Assembly: GCA_028095005.1 (NCBI GenBank)
Contig: CM051461.1
Span: 172,119,144 to 172,183,143, forward strand
Reading direction: 5' to 3'
Source: Rhynchospora pubera
Taxonomy: Eukaryota > Streptophyta > Magnoliopsida > Poales > Cyperaceae
DNA: 64,000 bases
How positions within the stretch are numbered: the stretch's first letter is position 1; each line of letters starts with the position of its first letter. Shown here one piece after another: positions 60,301 through 64,000 of this stretch. Under the pieces are notes generated by a model. The model saw only the letters and a program-made list of their open reading frames with translations. It was not told where the DNA came from and searched no databases. Made by a program: the position numbers and the translations under genes.

Positions 60301-61737
60301 TTACAATTTATAATCCAATAGTTTTGAATAAGTGAGTTCATAAACATATTCTAGACTATATAAAGAGCATAAATATAGATTATTGTCAGCAAATGACTTA
60401 AAGTGAATACAAAATCGCTTGAAATAACCAAATATGCACAGAATCTTTAAAATTTGCACATTATTTGTGTAGTTACAATAAATAATCCAATCGTTTTAAA
60501 TGAGTGTGGTCACAAACAAATTCTTGCCTATGTATAGAGCTTAAATATATACATTATCGTGAACAAATGTCTCAAATTGAATGCAAAAATTGCCTGAAAT
60601 GCTCAAATATACTCGTAATCTATAAAATTTGCACATTTTTAGCATAATTACAGTGTATAATCCAATCTTTTTGAATAAGTGAGTTCATAAACATATTCTA
60701 GACTATATAAAGAGGTTAAATATAGATTATTGTGATCAGATGACTCAAAATGAATGTAAAATCATTTGAAATGTAAAAATATTCAGGATCTGTAAAATCT
60801 GCACATTTGTTCGTAATTACAATGTATAATCCAATCGTTTTGAATAATTGAGTTTATAAACATATTCTAGACTATATAAAGAGGCTAAATGTAGATTATT
60901 GAGATCAAATGAATAAAAATGAATGCAAAATAGCCTTAAATGCTCAAATATACTCAGAATCTTTCAAATCTGCACATTATGTGCATAATTACAATATATA
61001 ATCCAATCATTTTGACTAATTTATATCCTAAACATACACTAGATAAAATAAAGAGCTTAAACATATATTATTGTGATCAAATCATTTAAAACGAATGCAA
61101 GATCTCTTGAAATGCTCAAATAAACTTGGAATCTGTAAAATATGTCATTATGTGAATAATTACAATGTATAATCCAATTGTTTTGAATAATTTAGCTCAT
61201 AAACATATTATAAACTATATAAAGAGCTTAAATATAGTCATCAAATAACTTAAAATGAATGCAAAATCAATTGAAATGCTCAAATAAACTTAGAATCTGT
61301 ATAATAAGCACATTATGTGAATAATTACAATTTATAATCCAATCGTTTTAAATAATTGAGATCATAAACATATTTTAGACTAAATAAATAGCTTAAATAT
61401 AGATTATTGTGATAAAATAACTTAAAATGAATGCAAAATAGCTTGAAATGCTTCAATATACTCAGAATCTTTAAAATCTTCAGATCATTTGCGCAATTAC
61501 AATGTATAATCCAATCGTTTTGAATAACTTAGTTTAGAAACATATTCTAAACTATATAAAGATCATAAATATAGATTAATGTCGTCAAATGACTTATAAA
61601 AAATACAGAATCGTTTGAAATGCTCAAATATACTCAGAAATTTGAAAATCCTTATATTATGTGAATAATTACAATGTATAATCCAATCATTTGGAATAAG
61701 TGAGTTCTGAAACATATTCTAGACTATATAAAGAGCT

Positions 61738-61792
61738 TGCTGGTTACTAAAATCTGTATAGAAAGTTATAGTGTAGTGGTGACTTTGGAAAA
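61738..61792. other. foreign insert in the satellite
   Basis: About 55 bp starting TTGCTGGTTACTAAAATCTG, between a monomer's AAAGAGCT and AATATAGATTATTG. It replaces only a few monomer bases. Confidence 0.6.
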
Positions 61793-62601
61793 ATATAGAT
61801 TATTGTGATCAAATGACTAAAATTGAATGCATAATCGCTTAAAATGCTCAAATATACTTAGAAATTGTCAAATCTGCACATTATGTGAATAATTACATTG
61901 TATAATCCAATCTTTCTTAATAATTGACCTCATAAACATATTCTAAACTATATAAAGAACATAAATATAGATTCTTGTGATCAAATGACTTTAAATAAAT
62001 GCAAAATCGCTTCAAATGCTCATATATACTCAGAATCTGTAAAATCTGCACAATATGTGAATAATTACAATGTATAATCCAATCATTTTGAATAATTGAG
62101 TTCATAAACAAATTCTACACAATATAAAGAGCTTAAATATAGATTATTGTGATCAAATGACTTAAAATTAATGCAAAATCGCTTGAAATTCTCAAATATA
62201 CTCAGAATCTTTCGAATCTGAATATTATGTGCATAATTACAATGTATAAACCAATTCTTTTGAATAAGTGATATCATAAACATATTCTAGATTATATAAA
62301 GAGTTTAAATATACATTATTGTGATCAAATGACTTAAAATGAATGCAAAATCGCTTGAAATGCTAAAATATACTCAGAATCTGTAAAATCTGCATATTAT
62401 GTGAATAATTACATCGTACAATCCAATCGTTTTGAATAATTGATCTCACAAACATATTGTAGACTTTATAAAGAGAGTTTAATTATAGATTATTGTGATC
62501 GAATGACTTAAAATGAATGCAAAATCACTTCAAATGCTCCAATATACTCAGAATCTTTAAAATCTTCACATCATGTGCGCAATTACAATGTATAATCCAA
62601 T

Positions 62602-64000
62602 TGTAACACCCCAAGTTAGGGGTGGCACTGCCCGCCGTGCATATTTTATTGAAACATAGACACAAGACGGTGAAAGCAAATATGCAAGCCAATAACATAA
62701 TTAAAAACATTTGCCATCATAATATTTATAAAATAATACATATGAAATAACCTAGATAATATCCCGCCAAATCAAATCGAATACCATTTGAAGTAAAGTG
62801 AATGGTGTTTAATTTATAACAACACTGTACTCCATCTAGTATTTAATCAAATATTTCAACCCCAGATGGCAAACCAGCTGATTGATTTTCTTCACATAGA
62901 ACTTCTCGCTTTTGTCACTTCAATACCTGGAACCCACAACCACCGTGGAAACAAAGCAAAAGCAGAGAGTGAGAAATAAATTTCTCAGTGCGATTTTTAG
63001 TTCCAGTCACATGAACATTAACTTTCACCTTTAGAATTAAAATACACGGAGAAAAATGATATAATAGTAATTAGAGTTCAAATATGCCATAAGAAATGAT
63101 GAGCCGACTAATCAACCAATTAAGGCAACCAACGAACAAAATGATAACAGAAGTCGGCTGGGTTATTGGTTTTATAAATAAAAACTAAGTCTAGTACTCA
63201 CAGAACAAATGACTCACCAAGCTACGAACGGTCCACCAGAACCCACGTCCGTCTCACCACAGTCCACATCTATCTGTGTTGGCTTATACCAATCCTTACT
63301 AGTCAGATGCAATATACCATTGGTCAGGTTACAACGCCCACACGAGCCACACACAATCACATTATCACAATCAAATATAAAATCTCATACAATCACATAC
63401 AACATAAGATCATACTTGTCACACAGACTTGACCACCCATACCCCGTCCAGATTCGGGCATACTGGGCCCTGTGCAAGAACGCTACACTACACAGCGATC
63501 TGGCAGCACGGTAGCTAACCGGCCCCAGACGAAACCTTGTCAATCTGATACTCTGGACAAGTAGTAACAAAATCCACATGCACATCATCCACAAACAATC
63601 AATCGAAATACCATACAACATGTTCACAATTCATATGCAAATAATAATATGATAACCATAATATAAATATAAGATCAACTTCATGCTCAAATAAATGCAT
63701 TCAAGAAACAACAACATGCACAGTTCATGTATTAAATTTCTAATAATGAAAATTAAGGTTCATGTGAAGTCCGCACCTGACAAAAGTAGAAGAATCTCGT
63801 GACCTATCGTGGTTCGATCGTCTCAGCAACTCTATACTAGTCTTCTCGCTCTCAAAGTCTAAGGTTAACCAAATTTCCAAAATTAAACTCCTTAAACTCC
63901 CTAATTTTAATAAAAATTCCAGATTTGAAAAATAACACAATTTGCTTCGTAACTTCCACGTTAGCTTGTAAAACAATGAGTTATAACGTCCAAATGCATC
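62602..64000 (-). mobile_element. LTR-type sequence, right end outside window
   Basis: Begins TGTAACACCCC exactly where a monomer is cut (after TATAATCCAAT). In plants GGGGTGTTACA is a common 3' end of Ty3/gypsy LTRs, so this is probably an LTR read on the - strand. A segment GTGAGAAATAAATTTCTCAG (about 62970) also fits such LTRs. No second LTR, target repeat or coding sequence can be seen in the 1.4 kb available. The frames at 63209-63514 and 63385-63627 lack family signs. Confidence 0.5.

Larger units (their letters stand above)
48170..62601. repeat. satellite array, about 172-bp monomer
   Basis: About 84 head-to-tail monomers of a strongly AT-rich repeat. Landmarks in each unit are GCTTGAAATGCTCAAATATA, CAGAATCTGTAAAATCTGCA, AATTACAATGTATAATCCAA, CATATTCTAGACTATATAAA and ATAGATTATTGTGATCAAAT. 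Spacing measured at two places is 172 bp. Neighbouring units differ by many substitutions and small indels. A few larger blocks are repeated at longer distance. The 60-95 codon frames on the - strand come from the repeat and are not genes: 172 is not a multiple of three, so no frame can persist. Confidence 0.95.

Noticed and set aside
1..64000. CRISPR array, bacterial operon or tRNA/rRNA genes
   Set aside because: No spaced identical repeats, no bacterial gene structure, and no tRNA or rRNA apart from the tRNA-derived SINE.

Overview
The window is nuclear DNA from a flowering plant. The evidence is an AT-rich composition, GT-AG introns, plant Ty1/copia retrotransposons primed by initiator tRNA-Met, FAR1-related sequences, many small non-autonomous DNA transposons and a roughly 172-bp AT-rich satellite. 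I cannot name the species. Almost everything is broken genes or transposable elements. The only ordinary host gene that looks intact is a three-exon gene at 26837-29219.

Left third (1-26 kb): three tandem copies of a cytosolic-type Hsp70 gene, all on the + strand. Each copy has a short first exon, one intron after the first phosphate-binding region, and a long second exon. All three are damaged, each differently. Copy 1 (exon 2 only, 446-2089) has a 1-base insertion and an early stop. Copy 2 (5758-15087) is split inside exon 1 by a 6.4-kb copia element with a GATCA target duplication, and carries further indels. Copy 3 (20738-23745) is nearly perfect but has a TAA at codon 49. None ends in the EEVD motif. 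Copies 2 and 3 are followed by related, decayed FAR1-related (FRS) sequences on the - strand, and the 3' flanks of copies 1 and 3 are also related. The Hsp70 array therefore grew by segmental duplication. Comparing the copies gives an empty site for a MITE at 16716-16904.

Middle (26-34.7 kb): the intact three-exon gene of unknown function (445 aa), then a region of small transposons. These include a MULE-type element with a 9-bp target duplication, a tRNA-derived SINE, a relic of a hAT element, members of a MITE family with 3-bp target duplications, and a 115-bp tandem duplication. An unrecognised decayed ORF lies at 34356-34735.

Right half (34.7-64 kb): a 9.7-kb LTR element (34742-44421; Angela/BARE-like layout). 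Its two 1761-bp LTRs differ at only two positions, yet its pol gene is thoroughly degenerate, so it moved recently without coding capacity. Next comes an inverted-repeat element interrupted by a duplicated block of about 1.47 kb. That block carries what looks like a Helitron 3' terminus (hairpin plus CTAG) joined directly to the 172-bp satellite. The satellite then runs for about 14.4 kb to 62601, where another LTR-type sequence beginning TGTAACACC interrupts it and runs off the window.

The findings most worth checking are the Helitron-satellite junction, the triple Hsp70 inactivation, the three adjacent fold-back elements with a shared core but different ends, and the young non-coding LTR element.
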